Origin: Pseudanabaena frigida
GTDB taxonomy: Bacteria > Cyanobacteriota > Cyanobacteriia > Pseudanabaenales > Pseudanabaenaceae
Direction: 5' to 3'
DNA length: 64,000 nt
NCBI GenBank assembly: GCA_003242085.1
Contig: QBML01000022.1
Coordinates: 1-64,000 of the forward strand
Positions 52,005 through 61,976 of this stretch are shown here, piece by piece (positions within the stretch are counted from its first letter, which is position 1; each line of letters starts with the position of its first letter). The notes under the pieces were generated by a model. It saw only the letters and a program-made list of their open reading frames with translations. It did no database searches and was not told the origin of the DNA. The position numbers and the translations under genes were made by a program.

Positions 52005-52060
52005 AACCCAAAAGACTGTGTGGGCGCACGCGTAGCGTGCGCCACACAGTCTTTTGGGTT
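52005..52060. terminator. Long hairpin after the diguanylate cyclase gene
   Basis: A 26-bp stem (arms begin AACCCAAAAGACTGTGTGG and end in GCGCACGC) with one bulged G. It starts nine bases after the stop of the cyclase gene and should end that transcript. The outer CCCAAAAGA/TCTTTTGGG sequence resembles the AGAGAGTTGCGG family ends. Confidence 0.8.
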
Positions 52061-52108
52061 TGCGTCTAGCTACTTAATTCTTTGCATTGCATAAGTTATC
52101 CAAAAACT

Positions 52109-52147
52109 AGAAGAGAGTTGCGGCGCAAACCACCGCAACTCTCTTCT
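52109..52147. repeat. Hairpin of the AGAGAGTTGCGG family
   Basis: A perfect 15-bp stem (AGAAGAGAGTTGCGG). Third copy of the palindrome also seen at 3859-3898 and 28796-28838. It lies upstream of ispG, 84 bp before its start. Confidence 0.8.
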
Positions 52148-52230
52148 GTTTTTTATAGCGATCGCTATAAAAACAAAGCTAGGATGTCCGACTTCAGATA
52201 AACTAATAACTGAAAGTAACTAAAAGTGTT

Positions 52231-53487
52231 ATGGCGATTGTTTCTGAGAATACAAAAAGCACACAAAACGGCAAAGCCGAGACTAATTTAACAACCAGTA
52301 ATGATGGTAGCGAAAATCTTGGTGTAATTGTCAGACGCAAAACTCGCCCCGTGCAAGTAGGTAATATCACCATTGGGGGAAGTTCACCCGTTGTCGTCCA
52401 ATCGATGATTAACGAAGACACCCTAGATATCGATGGCTCCGTCGCAGGAATTCGTCGTTTGCATGAAATAGGCTGCGAAATTGTGCGTGTCACCGTCCCA
52501 AGCATGGCTCATGCCGCCGCCCTTTCAGAAATTCGCCAAAAGCTTAAACGTACTTACCTAGATGTGCCGCTAGTTGCCGATGTCCACCACAACGGCATGA
52601 AAATTGCCCTCGAAGTCGCTAAGCATATTCACAAAGTACGGATCAATCCAGGGCTATATGTATTCGAGAAGCCTAAAGCTAATCGTACCGAATATACCCA
52701 ATCAGAATTTGACGAAATCGCTGAAAAAGTTCGTGATACCCTCAAGCCTCTAGTCTTGTCTCTCAAAGAACAAGGTAAGGCGATGCGAATCGGCGTAAAT
52801 CATGGATCTCTAGCCGAACGGATGCTCTTTACCTATGGCGATACTCCTCAGGGTATGGTGGAATCAGCGATCGAGTTTATCCGTATCTGCGAAGATCTCG
52901 ACTTCCGAAATATTGTTATTTCCATGAAAGCCTCGCGCGTTCCCGTGATGATCGCAGCCTATCAACAGATGGTTAAGCGCATGGACGCTCTTGGGATGGA
53001 CTATCCTTTGCACTTAGGTGTGACTGAAGCAGGTGATGGTGAATATGGGCGGATCAAGTCCACTGCTGGTATCGCTACACTACTCTCTCAAGGTATTGGT
53101 GATACCATCCGCGTCTCCCTCACTGAAGCCCCTGAGAAAGAGATCCCAGTCTGCTATAGCATTCTCCAATCTCTCGGACTTCGCAAAACGATGGTGGAGT
53201 ATGTTGCTTGTCCATCCTGTGGGCGCACTTTGTTTAACCTCGAAGAAGTGTTGCATAAGGTTCGTGAAGCCACCAGTCATCTTGTTGGACTTGATATCGC
53301 TGTAATGGGTTGCATCGTCAATGGACCTGGTGAAATGGCAGATGCTGACTATGGCTATGTTGGTAAAACTCCTGGGATTATTTCGCTCTATCGCGGTAAA
53401 GAAGAAATTAAGCGCGTCCCTGAAGCAGAAGGGGTAGAGCAATTAATCGCTTTAATTAAATCCGACGATCGCTGGGTCGATCCATAA
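52231..53487 (+). CDS. ispG: 4-hydroxy-3-methylbut-2-en-1-yl diphosphate synthase
   Basis: A 418-residue iron-sulfur enzyme of the MEP isoprenoid pathway (also called GcpE), which reduces MEcPP to HMBPP using ferredoxin in cyanobacteria. The N-terminal barrel has [15 protein letters not shown] and RINPGLYV; the C-terminal cluster ligands are in [13 protein letters not shown] and [20 protein letters not shown]. Length is normal for the cyanobacterial type. The first 35 residues (polar, Asn/Thr-rich) are an extension. It is monocistronic between a hairpin repeat and a strong terminator. Confidence 0.97.
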   Translation: MAIVSENTKSTQNGKAETNLTTSNDGSENLGVIVRRKTRPVQVGNITIGGSSPVVVQSMINEDTLDIDGSVAGIRRLHEIGCEIVRVTVPSMAHAAALSEIRQKLKRTYLDVPLVADVHHNGMKIALEVAKHIHKVRINPGLYVFEKPKANRTEYTQSEFDEIAEKVRDTLKPLVLSLKEQGKAMRIGVNHGSLAERMLFTYGDTPQGMVESAIEFIRICEDLDFRNIVISMKASRVPVMIAAYQQMVKRMDALGMDYPLHLGVTEAGDGEYGRIKSTAGIATLLSQGIGDTIRVSLTEAPEKEIPVCYSILQSLGLRKTMVEYVACPSCGRTLFNLEEVLHKVREATSHLVGLDIAVMGCIVNGPGEMADADYGYVGKTPGIISLYRGKEEIKRVPEAEGVEQLIALIKSDDRWVDP

Positions 53488-53518
53488 TCAAAAGGGGCGC
53501 TTCGCGCCCCTTTTGATT
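53486..53518. terminator. Terminator shared by ispG and the polysaccharide cluster
   Basis: A perfect 15-bp stem (AATCAAAAGGGGCGC, loop TTC) with a T-rich end. It lies between the convergent ispG gene and the last glycosyltransferase gene, overlapping both stop regions. Confidence 0.88.
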
Positions 53519-54687
53519 TATAAAATTGCGGCTAAAGCTTGTTTTAGCCCAATAATCACGCGCTCATAGGAATAATCTGCCACAATCTTTTTGCTTTCCT
53601 CGCCCCAAAGTTTTAGGCGATCGCGATCGCTCATTGCCTCCTGCAAACAAGCCGCCAAAGCATCAATATTTCCTGCCTCAAAAATTAAGCCATTCTCCCA
53701 AGGTCTAACCAAGTCCGCCGCACATCCAACATGGTTACTTACTATTACTGGCTTCCCCATACACATTGCCTCATTAATTGCCAGCCCCCATGTCTCACTG
53801 CTGCCATAACTGGGCAAAACAAATAAGTCTCCAGCAGCATAAGTGCGTGGCATTAGCGACTGATTTTGGAATGGGGCAAAATAAATGCGATCGCTATGCT
53901 TTGCTAAATCTCGTATTTCTGGTTCCAATTTCCCAGCACCAACCAATAGCAGTGATACCGAATCTAACTTCGCATTGATAAAAGCCTTAATTAGATCCAA
54001 AGGACATTTCTTTTCTTCAAACTTTCCCGCAAATAGAATTACTGCATCTCGCTCAGGAATACCAAGCTCCTGTTTCCAAATATTTGCTTGCTCAACTGCA
54101 CTGCTAAGGGCAGAAAAACGATCTCGATTGATCGCATGGGGAGCGAAAAATAACTTGTTTGCTGGCACAAAATGATACTGAAAGTAATCATGATTTGCTT
54201 TGCCAACATATAAACAAGCAGAAAATTTTTCAAATATTTTTGCTATAAATAAACGTTTTAAATTACTTTTTAAATCATTTTTAGGTAAAATTCGATGAGA
54301 ATCACCACGAAATATAATTGGAATATCTATATGTCGTAGCTGCCACAAAAAATTATAAATACTTGCATAGTTATAGGAAACTGTGAGTAATACGACATCG
54401 GGCTTAAAGTCTAATACTTGTTTGGCAAGACTCGGATTTTGTAAGCCAAATATGTGATGAGTGCCTCGATCTTTACTAGTATTATGTACAAACTCAAATT
54501 CATATCCATCCATCAGTGGAATATCCCACTTTACAGATTGATTAAACCCTAAATCTAATTGATTTGTAATACCGAAATTCCATAGATAGAAAACTCTAAT
54601 ATTAAAAAAATTATCCTGAGATATACACCGAAAAAGTGGTGCATAGTATTGAATAGGATGTGAAGCAACAATTGCTAAGTTAACCAC
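53518..54687 (-). CDS. Glycosyltransferase family 4 protein
   Basis: A 389-residue GT-B type glycosyltransferase. The C-terminal nucleotide-sugar half has VILFAGKFEEKKCP, LLLVGAGKLEPEI and the EX7E motif in SETWGLAINEAMCMGKP. The N-terminus starts MVNLAIVASHPIQYYAPLF, a form typical of GT4 proteins that extend surface glycans. It acts at the cytoplasmic face. It is the last gene of the cluster, ten bases after the polymerase-like gene. Donor and acceptor sugars are unknown. Confidence 0.9.
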   Translation of the reverse strand: MVNLAIVASHPIQYYAPLFRCISQDNFFNIRVFYLWNFGITNQLDLGFNQSVKWDIPLMDGYEFEFVHNTSKDRGTHHIFGLQNPSLAKQVLDFKPDVVLLTVSYNYASIYNFLWQLRHIDIPIIFRGDSHRILPKNDLKSNLKRLFIAKIFEKFSACLYVGKANHDYFQYHFVPANKLFFAPHAINRDRFSALSSAVEQANIWKQELGIPERDAVILFAGKFEEKKCPLDLIKAFINAKLDSVSLLLVGAGKLEPEIRDLAKHSDRIYFAPFQNQSLMPRTYAAGDLFVLPSYGSSETWGLAINEAMCMGKPVIVSNHVGCAADLVRPWENGLIFEAGNIDALAACLQEAMSDRDRLKLWGEESKKIVADYSYERVIIGLKQALAAIL

Positions 54688-54697
54688 TGACTAACTA

Positions 54698-56164
54698 TTA
54701 ACTCTCTATAGTTTCTAGCTTTTGCACTTTCATAAAGAAGAATACAAATACAAATAATGTTACTGTGGATTGAAATAAAGCAGCTACATATACCCCTGCT
54801 GTAAACTCAGTTTGGAAAGCATAACTCAGAACTAAAATTGCAAACAAATAGCGATCGCTAAATATAGGAGCATTGATACTAAGTAGCGAAACATATCCAT
54901 ATCCTGCGCCACAAATAAAAGCTAATAAACCACATCCCAAAAGACCATAGTTTGCGTAGGCTTCCGCTAGTAGCCCCCACCCAATAGTTGTAGTTTGTGT
55001 ATCCTTACGAGTTTGCCTACCATAATAAATATTTAATATGTACGTTCCTTCGTGACTAGTGATTTTGCTTTCATTTAAAATACGAGGAACGAGTAATTGT
55101 GGAATAAGTGCGTAAGTGTAACCATCAAGTAATGGCAAACCTTTTTCTGTCATTGATTGTGTCAATAAAATTTGTTGGAAAACACTAGCACGATCGAGAA
55201 TTGACTGTTCTGATTCTGTACGATCTTCCTCTTTAGCAGACAATGATTTAATACCAAAATCTATCCACTCTATATACCTAGATGGGTACTGCCAAGGTTG
55301 TATAGGTTGTTGCCAATATAATTCTCTAATTGAAGCTTTTCCTGCATGTAATACAGCAAATAAACTCATCACAATCACAATTGAGATCCAGGGAAATCTG
55401 CCTTTTCCCAACGAGTAACCTACAACTGCAATTAAGAATAATGTTAAAGAAGCTACTAGTAAAAGAGAGATAGAATTGATTAGTAAACTTGATGTTACGA
55501 GAATAAGATAAAAAACTTTTTTGATCTGAGTTAATTTATTAGCCCCAAATCTGTAGGACATAGCGAAGGTAGCGATCGCTGTTAGACCTAAAATCGCACC
55601 CCGTATTAGAGAAAATGAACCTACATCTATAGATATCCAACCAGCTAAATTAAATAAATTATATAAGTTGCCTAGGAATAAAATTCCGATAAATATACTA
55701 TCGCCTTTTCTAATATCTAGGGTTCTATAGTGAGTTTTAGATTGTGGAAATTTATTAACAAACTGATACCATATTAATGTTGATAATAAAAGAAATGCTG
55801 CAACTGTTGTGCTGGCAAAAAATCTTTCAGAAGTATTGTAAGTAAATACTAAAGGGTTCCCAGACATTAAAGGGATAGCACAAGTCCAGATATATGTAAC
55901 TGAAAAAAGTGGGAAAATTGGAATGCCAAAAGCTTTTCCAGTGCACCAAAGATAAACCGAAAGTGTAGAAGATACCGAGATAAAGAAAGCTCCAAATATA
56001 TCTTCAGCCGCAATTAATGGACTGTTAAAAGCTTTGAAAACTGCGAAAGCAATATACACTCCTAAGAGAAGCCAGAAAAAAGGCAATAGATTGCGTTGAC
56101 TATTGCGATTATTTATCTTTGTCTGTTGAGTATCATGGGTTGGCGCGGGAAATTGCTTAAGCAT
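54698..56164 (-). CDS. Oligosaccharide repeat-unit polymerase-like membrane protein
   Basis: A 488-residue protein with about twelve TM helices and a large loop (about 275-390; REDRTESEQSILDRASVFQQ, LTQSMTEKGLPLLDGYTYAL), the general layout of Wzy-type polymerases, which join repeat units on the outer face of the membrane. Sequence conservation in this class is low, so the call rests on topology and on its place within a run of glycosyltransferases. No flippase (Wzx) or chain-length protein is seen in the window. Confidence 0.7.
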   Translation of the reverse strand: MLKQFPAPTHDTQQTKINNRNSQRNLLPFFWLLLGVYIAFAVFKAFNSPLIAAEDIFGAFFISVSSTLSVYLWCTGKAFGIPIFPLFSVTYIWTCAIPLMSGNPLVFTYNTSERFFASTTVAAFLLLSTLIWYQFVNKFPQSKTHYRTLDIRKGDSIFIGILFLGNLYNLFNLAGWISIDVGSFSLIRGAILGLTAIATFAMSYRFGANKLTQIKKVFYLILVTSSLLINSISLLLVASLTLFLIAVVGYSLGKGRFPWISIVIVMSLFAVLHAGKASIRELYWQQPIQPWQYPSRYIEWIDFGIKSLSAKEEDRTESEQSILDRASVFQQILLTQSMTEKGLPLLDGYTYALIPQLLVPRILNESKITSHEGTYILNIYYGRQTRKDTQTTTIGWGLLAEAYANYGLLGCGLLAFICGAGYGYVSLLSINAPIFSDRYLFAILVLSYAFQTEFTAGVYVAALFQSTVTLFVFVFFFMKVQKLETIES

Positions 56165-56170
56165 AGATAT

Positions 56171-57469
56171 TCAAGAAGATATATATCGATCAAAAATAGC
56201 ACATTGCTGTCGAGTCATTTCTCTAGCTGTATAGGGATTGAATGCTTGCCAATCAGTAGTTGGAGTATAGTCTTGAGACTGAGATAATAGCCAATCGAGT
56301 TTAGCAATTAGTTGCTCCAGAATGTTAGTAGTAGCATGGTCGTTAAACGTAACTATTTGTCCTGCTTGGCAAGACTCAATCACTTTTACTACGAGACTCT
56401 GTTGATGCAGAATTGCTAAAATTGGCTTGCGAGCAAGAATACATGGATAAATTTTTGACGCAGAATAGCTTTTATCGTCAGAGCCAATTAATAAAATGGC
56501 ATGGCTGTCTGTTAATACTTGTAGTGCTTCAAAATAGGGAATCCGTTGAGGATGTTCAGTTACGATTTCATCAAGATTGTAAGATTTAGCGATCGCTTCT
56601 ATCTCTTTATTACGATCGAAAATCGAATATTTAGTGCCAACAAAATGTAGCTTGATTTTTTGCCATGCTTCAGGCAATAGTTGACGATGCGTTTGAATTG
56701 CCGAAAAAAGAGATTTGAGACTAAATGACATATCATCTCCCCCTCTCCCAACATATACCCAATGCTTGTATCCATCATTTGGATCGAATATTGTTTGTTG
56801 AATATTCAAACTGGGCAATATTTCAAAATCTTTTTCGGGTGCGCCAAAGGGTAAAACAGTAAATTTTTCTTCATGTAACCAAGAATATCGTTGCTTTAGT
56901 GTTTTGGGATATTCGGGTGAGACAGTTATTATATGGCTTGATTTTTTTAGAACGAATGGTTCTAAAATTCTAGCTAATGTCTGAGCAGTTTTGTATTTAA
57001 GCTTTCCACCTGGTGGAGTAATGTTAGTGCGATCGTAATAATCATTTAGCCAAGGATCTTGAAAGTCTAAAATATAGGGTATTTTGTATCGTTCTAACCA
57101 ATATCGACCTAGCACCATGGTTATAAATACAGTAGTAGAAAAGTAAACTAAATCGATAGAATTTTTTTCTAAATATTTAGAAATCTTCTGTATTAAAAAA
57201 GGTGTTGACCTAAATGCTAAATCCCCCATTCCTAACTTGCGAGAAAATTTGGGTGAAATCGCGTAAGACTTAATAATTTCTATGTTTGATGGAATAGTTA
57301 AACTTAAATAAGGATCGACTACACCTTCAATGAAGTCAGGATCTACACATAATACTATAGACTCCCATCCAAACTCTGCAAAGTATGGCAAGGACATTCT
57401 GATTCTCTGATGATCGGCAGCATTGATTGGTGGGAAGTTTGGACTAACGATCAGAACTCGATGATTCAT
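56171..57469 (-). CDS. GT-B glycosyltransferase-like protein
   Basis: A 432-residue protein with the two-half GT-B layout. The N-terminal half begins RVLIVSPNFPPINAADHQRI, usual for GT4-like enzymes; the C-terminal half has HWVYVGRGGDDMSF and SKIYPCILARKPILAIL, where the EX7E motif is not obvious. Donor specificity is unknown. The gene ends six bases from the polymerase-like gene start, so they are co-transcribed. Confidence 0.8.
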   Translation of the reverse strand: MNHRVLIVSPNFPPINAADHQRIRMSLPYFAEFGWESIVLCVDPDFIEGVVDPYLSLTIPSNIEIIKSYAISPKFSRKLGMGDLAFRSTPFLIQKISKYLEKNSIDLVYFSTTVFITMVLGRYWLERYKIPYILDFQDPWLNDYYDRTNITPPGGKLKYKTAQTLARILEPFVLKKSSHIITVSPEYPKTLKQRYSWLHEEKFTVLPFGAPEKDFEILPSLNIQQTIFDPNDGYKHWVYVGRGGDDMSFSLKSLFSAIQTHRQLLPEAWQKIKLHFVGTKYSIFDRNKEIEAIAKSYNLDEIVTEHPQRIPYFEALQVLTDSHAILLIGSDDKSYSASKIYPCILARKPILAILHQQSLVVKVIESCQAGQIVTFNDHATTNILEQLIAKLDWLLSQSQDYTPTTDWQAFNPYTAREMTRQQCAIFDRYISS

Positions 57470-57539
57470 TTATTAGTTTTAAATCTGAAAATAGATTGTT
57501 CTGAATTTATATAAAAACTAGTTATTTGTACTCAAAATA

Positions 57540-58403
57540 TTAAAAATAAATTCCCAAGGCTCGATACTTAGGAGCAGATTTACAACGATTTATAATTATT
57601 TGTGAATTCTTGATCCATAAATAATTATTACTTGATTGATTGATATCTGATAAATTTAATGCTCTATTAAATGGGTCGTAGCTTGCAGGTTGGAACCCAG
57701 AATCTTGAAGAGATTTCTTTATGTCAGAATTAACTGTTTCCAATAAAATAGCTAGCAAAGAATCACATTTTAGGGTCTGAAATGCTCCTAATATTACATC
57801 TGGCTCAAAGCCTTCTACATCAATTTTAATTAGTGTTGGTTGCAATTGCTTAAGCATACGATCGAGAGACTCAACGGGAACTTCTATCCATGTGCCTGAG
57901 TAATCAGAATTAACTACTTGGTTTGTGGTGTCGAGATCGGTGGAAAATTTTAGTAAGCCACTATTTTTTCCTGCGGCACAACAATGACTATCTACTAGGG
58001 AATTTATATTGTTAATGCTTATATTACGCTGTAGGCATTGAAAAGTTTTTGGCACTGGTTCGATCGCAAAACTATTAGCTCCAACGACTTTTGAGGCTAG
58101 TACTGTATAGGAACCAATATTTGCACCGACATCAACGAATAAATCGCCCGATCTCAGTAAATGCAAACAAAAAGCCATGTCTACAAATTCGTGCAGTCCA
58201 GTGTAAATATTCCCAGTTGCTCCAGTCATTCCTAATTCAACGATGAGTTGAGATTCACCAATAAAAGGAACAACAACTGGCATTTTTAAAATTCGAGATC
58301 CAATTTGCCATTTGAGCCAGCGGCTAATGGCATTTGGTAAATTACGTGATGCTAGTGGATGAGAATGGATAAATCGCCAAGTACGCAGGAATGAATCGAT
58401 CAC
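57540..58403 (-). CDS. FkbM-family methyltransferase
   Basis: A 287-residue SAM-dependent methyltransferase with the usual loop VDVGANIGSYTVLAS, the acidic end of the second strand in FAIEPVPKTFQCL, and LIKIDVEGFEPDVILGAF. It probably methylates a sugar of the polysaccharide built by its neighbours, by family knowledge. It is the third FkbM gene in the window, but its sequence is the most standard. It lies 70 bp from the next glycosyltransferase gene. Confidence 0.9.
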   Translation of the reverse strand: MIDSFLRTWRFIHSHPLASRNLPNAISRWLKWQIGSRILKMPVVVPFIGESQLIVELGMTGATGNIYTGLHEFVDMAFCLHLLRSGDLFVDVGANIGSYTVLASKVVGANSFAIEPVPKTFQCLQRNISINNINSLVDSHCCAAGKNSGLLKFSTDLDTTNQVVNSDYSGTWIEVPVESLDRMLKQLQPTLIKIDVEGFEPDVILGAFQTLKCDSLLAILLETVNSDIKKSLQDSGFQPASYDPFNRALNLSDINQSSNNYLWIKNSQIIINRCKSAPKYRALGIYF

Positions 58404-58460
58404 AGGTTTGATAGTTGATGATGAAATAATTACTTACAATTTAGGATTATGCGACTTCAT

Positions 58461-58514
58461 GAAGAACCGATTTTTTGTGGTGCGGTTTGCTGCACCACAA
58501 AAAATCAGTTCTTC
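58461..58514. repeat. 23-bp near-perfect hairpin in the polysaccharide cluster
   Basis: Arms starting GAAGAACCGATTTTTTGTGG pair over 23 bp with one mismatch. It lies right after the stop of the upstream GT4 gene (58518), between it and the FkbM gene, and may attenuate transcription inside the cluster. Confidence 0.78.
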
Positions 58515-58517
58515 ATT

Positions 58518-59555
58518 TTAATGCATGTCCCTTAATGAGTTTTTGTATAGTAGTTCATACCGATCTACTATTTTGGCTGCTGAAAAATGGTCGATTACCT
58601 TTTGACGGCAGTGGTTGCGATCGAGCTGTTGTATTTGATTTATTCTATTAACTGCTTCGCCTATATTCTTAACTAAATAACCATCTACTCCCTCTGTAAC
58701 GATTTCTGTTAAGGCACCTCTTGGACAAGAAATTATAGGAGTGCCGCAGGCTAGAGCCTCTGCAAAGACGATACCAAAAGGCTCTTCCCATTCTATTGGC
58801 ACTAGTAAGGCTAAAGCTTGTCCTAGTAAATTATTTTTCTGTTCGTCATTTACAGTTCCTACATAATCAATTCCGTTCTTTCCAAGATGTGGTTCTATTT
58901 CTTCTCGCCAGTATCTTCCTGATTCACCTGTTTCACTATAGTTACCTGCAATTATCAATCGCCTACCACTTTTTTGAGCAATCTCGATCGCTGTATGCGC
59001 TCCTTTAATGCGCTCAATACGGCTGAGAAAGACTAGGGGGGCATCGGAGACAATGTTTGGTTGAAATGTATATTTTTCGGGTTCCACGCAGTTATAGATA
59101 GTTTGCCAAGCTCCGCCAGCATTTCGCCCAATTTGGCAAATACTGTTGCTACAACCTGTGAAAGTGAGAGATTTGCCAGCAAGTTTAGCTGCTAGCTTGA
59201 CCGTGCGATCGCTAGGCTTGCGTTGATAAGACATGATCTTGGGTAAAGGCGATCTGAGAATTGGTAGCATATAAAAAATGCGTGAAAAGCTATGAACGAG
59301 ATCGGGTTGAAATTCCCGTACTGCTGACCATAGAGCGATCGTATTTTGTAAAGTATCAAACTTACTTTGCGATCGCTTCCCTCGCCAAGGAAAAAATTTC
59401 GAAGCAGGTGATATTGATTCAGAATGCGCAATAAGCGCGACTTCATGACCTTTTTTCTGTAGCCCCTTTACTAATAAATCAACAATCCGCTCAATTCCAC
59501 CATAGAATTTTGGCGGTACTGGAAGCTCGGGATCGGCGGTAAGGATTATACGCAT
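58518..59555 (-). CDS. Glycosyltransferase family 4 protein
   Basis: A 345-residue GT4 enzyme: MRIILTADPELPVPPKFYGG with GIERIVDLLVKGL at the start, PLVFLSRIERIKGAHTAIEIA in the middle, and the EX7E motif in EEPFGIVFAEALACGTP. All are standard for this family. It follows the previous gene directly (no gap), so translation is coupled. Sugar specificity is unknown. Confidence 0.93.
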   Translation of the reverse strand: MRIILTADPELPVPPKFYGGIERIVDLLVKGLQKKGHEVALIAHSESISPASKFFPWRGKRSQSKFDTLQNTIALWSAVREFQPDLVHSFSRIFYMLPILRSPLPKIMSYQRKPSDRTVKLAAKLAGKSLTFTGCSNSICQIGRNAGGAWQTIYNCVEPEKYTFQPNIVSDAPLVFLSRIERIKGAHTAIEIAQKSGRRLIIAGNYSETGESGRYWREEIEPHLGKNGIDYVGTVNDEQKNNLLGQALALLVPIEWEEPFGIVFAEALACGTPIISCPRGALTEIVTEGVDGYLVKNIGEAVNRINQIQQLDRNHCRQKVIDHFSAAKIVDRYELLYKNSLRDMH

Positions 59556-60785
59556 TTACTTAGAAATTGCTTTTTCAATTAGCTTCAAGATCGTATCTTC
59601 TTGATTTTCCCAATTTAATTTTTCTTGCGCTGCTTCCAAAGCGGCTTTTTGTCTGTGTTTTAGCTTTTGCATGTTGTCGATCAAGCTATTTATAGCCTCT
59701 GCCAGTGCCATAAAGTCATTGCTGGGAATTAATTCTCCAATTTCAGGATACTGAGAGAGTATCTCATACTGTCCCTCCGTATTAGTGGCGACTATCGCTA
59801 AACCCGCTTGTAGATACTGAAAAAATTTATTTGTAATAGTAAGATTTCGACTGGAAATACTATTACACTCTAAGGCTAATCCTATATCGTGTTCGGCTAT
59901 TCGAGAAAGTAATTCATCGTTAGGAACTGTGGGATGAATAAATAGGCGATCTCGACACTCTGGAGGAACTTGTGACTCTAGCCATTGACGAGAGACTTCT
60001 GGATAATTACCTCGCAGATGAATTTCTACGCTCTTATTAATATAAGGCAGTGATTGAAAAAGAACTTCTAAACCTCTACCTTGTCCAATAGTTTGCGAAA
60101 ACCAGTGAATCGAAGCTAAGTCTAAATTTTGGCGATCGCGAATTTGTGCGTCAATCTGCGATCGTTCCGACCAAGGGAAGGAATTATAAATAGCTGTTGG
60201 TTTCGGCACTTGGTAGGCTTTTGCTAGGGCTTCAGCTAAGGAATGAGAAGTCGTTAGGCAGTATTTGCATTCATTTATTAATTGGTTTTCAAGACTTTTT
60301 AATATATCGATTGGGCGATCGATACGCGCATTTGGTAACAGATCTTCAGAGAACCAATCCTCAAAATCTACTCCAACATTAAATCCTCGATCTAATAGTT
60401 GCTTTCCTACCCACATTCCTCCTTCTGAATGGACGATAGTAATATCTGCACTAACTTCTTGAGCATACTTTAACATTGCTCTTGTTCCATAGCTTAATAG
60501 TTCAGGCAAAAAAACTCCAAACCTTCTGAAAATCTCTTTAGCTATTCTTGTTTGTAGTCTAATCCAATAGTTAGTAAATCGTCGGTTAGGTTGAAAATCA
60601 ACAATAGCGTTAAATCGAAATTTTTGGTTAGTTAATAACAAGCGATCGCGCTCAATAAATACTGGCTCAAACCAAAAGCCCCCAATAATAACATCATAGC
60701 CAGCATTAGCTAAAACTCGGGCCTCTTTTTGGGCACGCGGTGCACTACATAAATGGCCACCTATCAAGATAAGAATCTTTAACAT
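59556..60785 (-). CDS. Glycosyltransferase-like protein (GT-B fold)
   Basis: A 409-residue protein. The N-terminus (MLKILILIGGHLCSAPRAQKEARVL) and the C-terminal segment TITNKFFQYLQAGLAIVATNTEGQ identify a divergent GT4-like protein without a clear EX7E motif. Its stop touches the start of the next GT4 gene. It is transcribed after the MITE-like element at 60814-60932, which separates it from the GT2 genes. Confidence 0.85.
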   Translation of the reverse strand: MLKILILIGGHLCSAPRAQKEARVLANAGYDVIIGGFWFEPVFIERDRLLLTNQKFRFNAIVDFQPNRRFTNYWIRLQTRIAKEIFRRFGVFLPELLSYGTRAMLKYAQEVSADITIVHSEGGMWVGKQLLDRGFNVGVDFEDWFSEDLLPNARIDRPIDILKSLENQLINECKYCLTTSHSLAEALAKAYQVPKPTAIYNSFPWSERSQIDAQIRDRQNLDLASIHWFSQTIGQGRGLEVLFQSLPYINKSVEIHLRGNYPEVSRQWLESQVPPECRDRLFIHPTVPNDELLSRIAEHDIGLALECNSISSRNLTITNKFFQYLQAGLAIVATNTEGQYEILSQYPEIGELIPSNDFMALAEAINSLIDNMQKLKHRQKAALEAAQEKLNWENQEDTILKLIEKAISK

Positions 60786-60813
60786 GTTGTATTAATTATC
60801 ATAATTAATAGTG

Positions 60814-60932
60814 ACTATAGGAATCCTAAATCATTCGTAAAAGTTAGGGCATTTGCTTTGCTAAGTCAACAATTATTATTTCTAGCTGAGCAAAACAGAT
60901 GCCTCTTTCATATCATTTAGAATTGCTATAGT
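60814..60932. mobile_element. MITE-like element, 119 bp
   Basis: The ends CTATAGGAATCCTAAATCAT and ATTTAGAATTGCTATAG are inverted repeats with a few mismatches, related to those at 35538-35654. The interior has the pair GGCATTTGCTTTGCT and AGCAAAACAGATGCC, similar in place and partly in sequence to that of the other element. It has no coding capacity. Confidence 0.65.
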
Positions 60933-60978
60933 AATTCTAAAAATTTATATTGTAATGTACAGTAATTTGCAATGGACA

Positions 60979-61962
60979 TTACAAAGTTCTAATGCTGTTT
61001 CTTAAGAAAGAATAAGCTTCTTTTTGGCGTTTTTTTGATTGCAGTATAAAAAATGATGATAGTGGTCTTCTAATAAGTGTTAAAAGAAATCTTAGCTTTA
61101 AAATAATGGAGCCTTGCTTCCAGAGAGGTTTAGCTTCCGAAAATACTAATGCTGTATATAATAAAGAAGTATAGAGCTGTTTTTGACTATACAAGGTTCG
61201 TTGCCAAAGTGAATTTGCTAAGTGTTCTCTCTCAGCATTAGAGGCAACTTCAAATATAGAACCAATTAATAAAACTTGATAAATACCCCATCTAGATTTA
61301 TCAACAGATCTATAAGAATCGATTGTTTCTGAATAATTAACAAGGGGCTTGTTCACTAATAAAATTGGGTGAGGAATTACTCGCTCACGAAAATGCTCGG
61401 TAACGTCTATGGGGATTGAGATCGGAGTCTGCCAATCAGATGCATTTTTTGTTCTCCAAAGCATCGAACTATTACAGATTTTAGCGGAGCCGCATTTGTC
61501 GGATAAGTTATATTCAAATACATCAAAATCGCGATCGTTGCACCAAATAGTTTTATTGGTATTTAACCAACTTCCATTCTGTTGCTCTTTCCATATCTTT
61601 TCGTTTGCACAAGCGAGCTCAATATGAGGAAATCCGTTCAAAGCAGAAATCATACATTCTAAAAAATCCTCTTCATACCAGTTATCATCTTCTAGTAATG
61701 AAGCATAAGTAGTCTCTGAAGAGCGAAAAGCATAATTAAAGTTTTCAGTTCCACCCCTATGAACCTGTGGCTCAGCAAGAGATATTCTAGGCTCATTCAA
61801 ACTGCTAATTAACTCTGCAACCCCTCCGTCAAGAGGATCGTCATTAATCACTTCAGCGATCCAATGTTTATAAGTTTGTCCAATTAGACTTTGTAATGCT
61901 CTAGCCAGAAGGTGAGTTCGTCTGTAGGTTACAACATGAATTTTTACATATTGGACTGTCAT
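60979..61962 (-). CDS. Glycosyltransferase family 2 protein
   Basis: A 327-residue GT-A enzyme: VKIHVVTYRRTHLLARALQSLIGQ at the start, the metal-binding acidic motif in SLLEDDNWYEEDFLE, and a C-terminal helical part. It would add one sugar at the cytoplasmic face. It starts 14 bases after the next GT2 gene ends. The donor is unknown. Confidence 0.88.
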   Translation of the reverse strand: MTVQYVKIHVVTYRRTHLLARALQSLIGQTYKHWIAEVINDDPLDGGVAELISSLNEPRISLAEPQVHRGGTENFNYAFRSSETTYASLLEDDNWYEEDFLECMISALNGFPHIELACANEKIWKEQQNGSWLNTNKTIWCNDRDFDVFEYNLSDKCGSAKICNSSMLWRTKNASDWQTPISIPIDVTEHFRERVIPHPILLVNKPLVNYSETIDSYRSVDKSRWGIYQVLLIGSIFEVASNAEREHLANSLWQRTLYSQKQLYTSLLYTALVFSEAKPLWKQGSIILKLRFLLTLIRRPLSSFFILQSKKRQKEAYSFLRNSIRTL

Positions 61963-61976
61963 TTTTTCCTGTTTAT

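Noticed and set aside
53080..53442. Minus-strand open frame of 120 codons opposite ispG
   Set aside because: It is antisense to the highly conserved iron-sulfur end of IspG.
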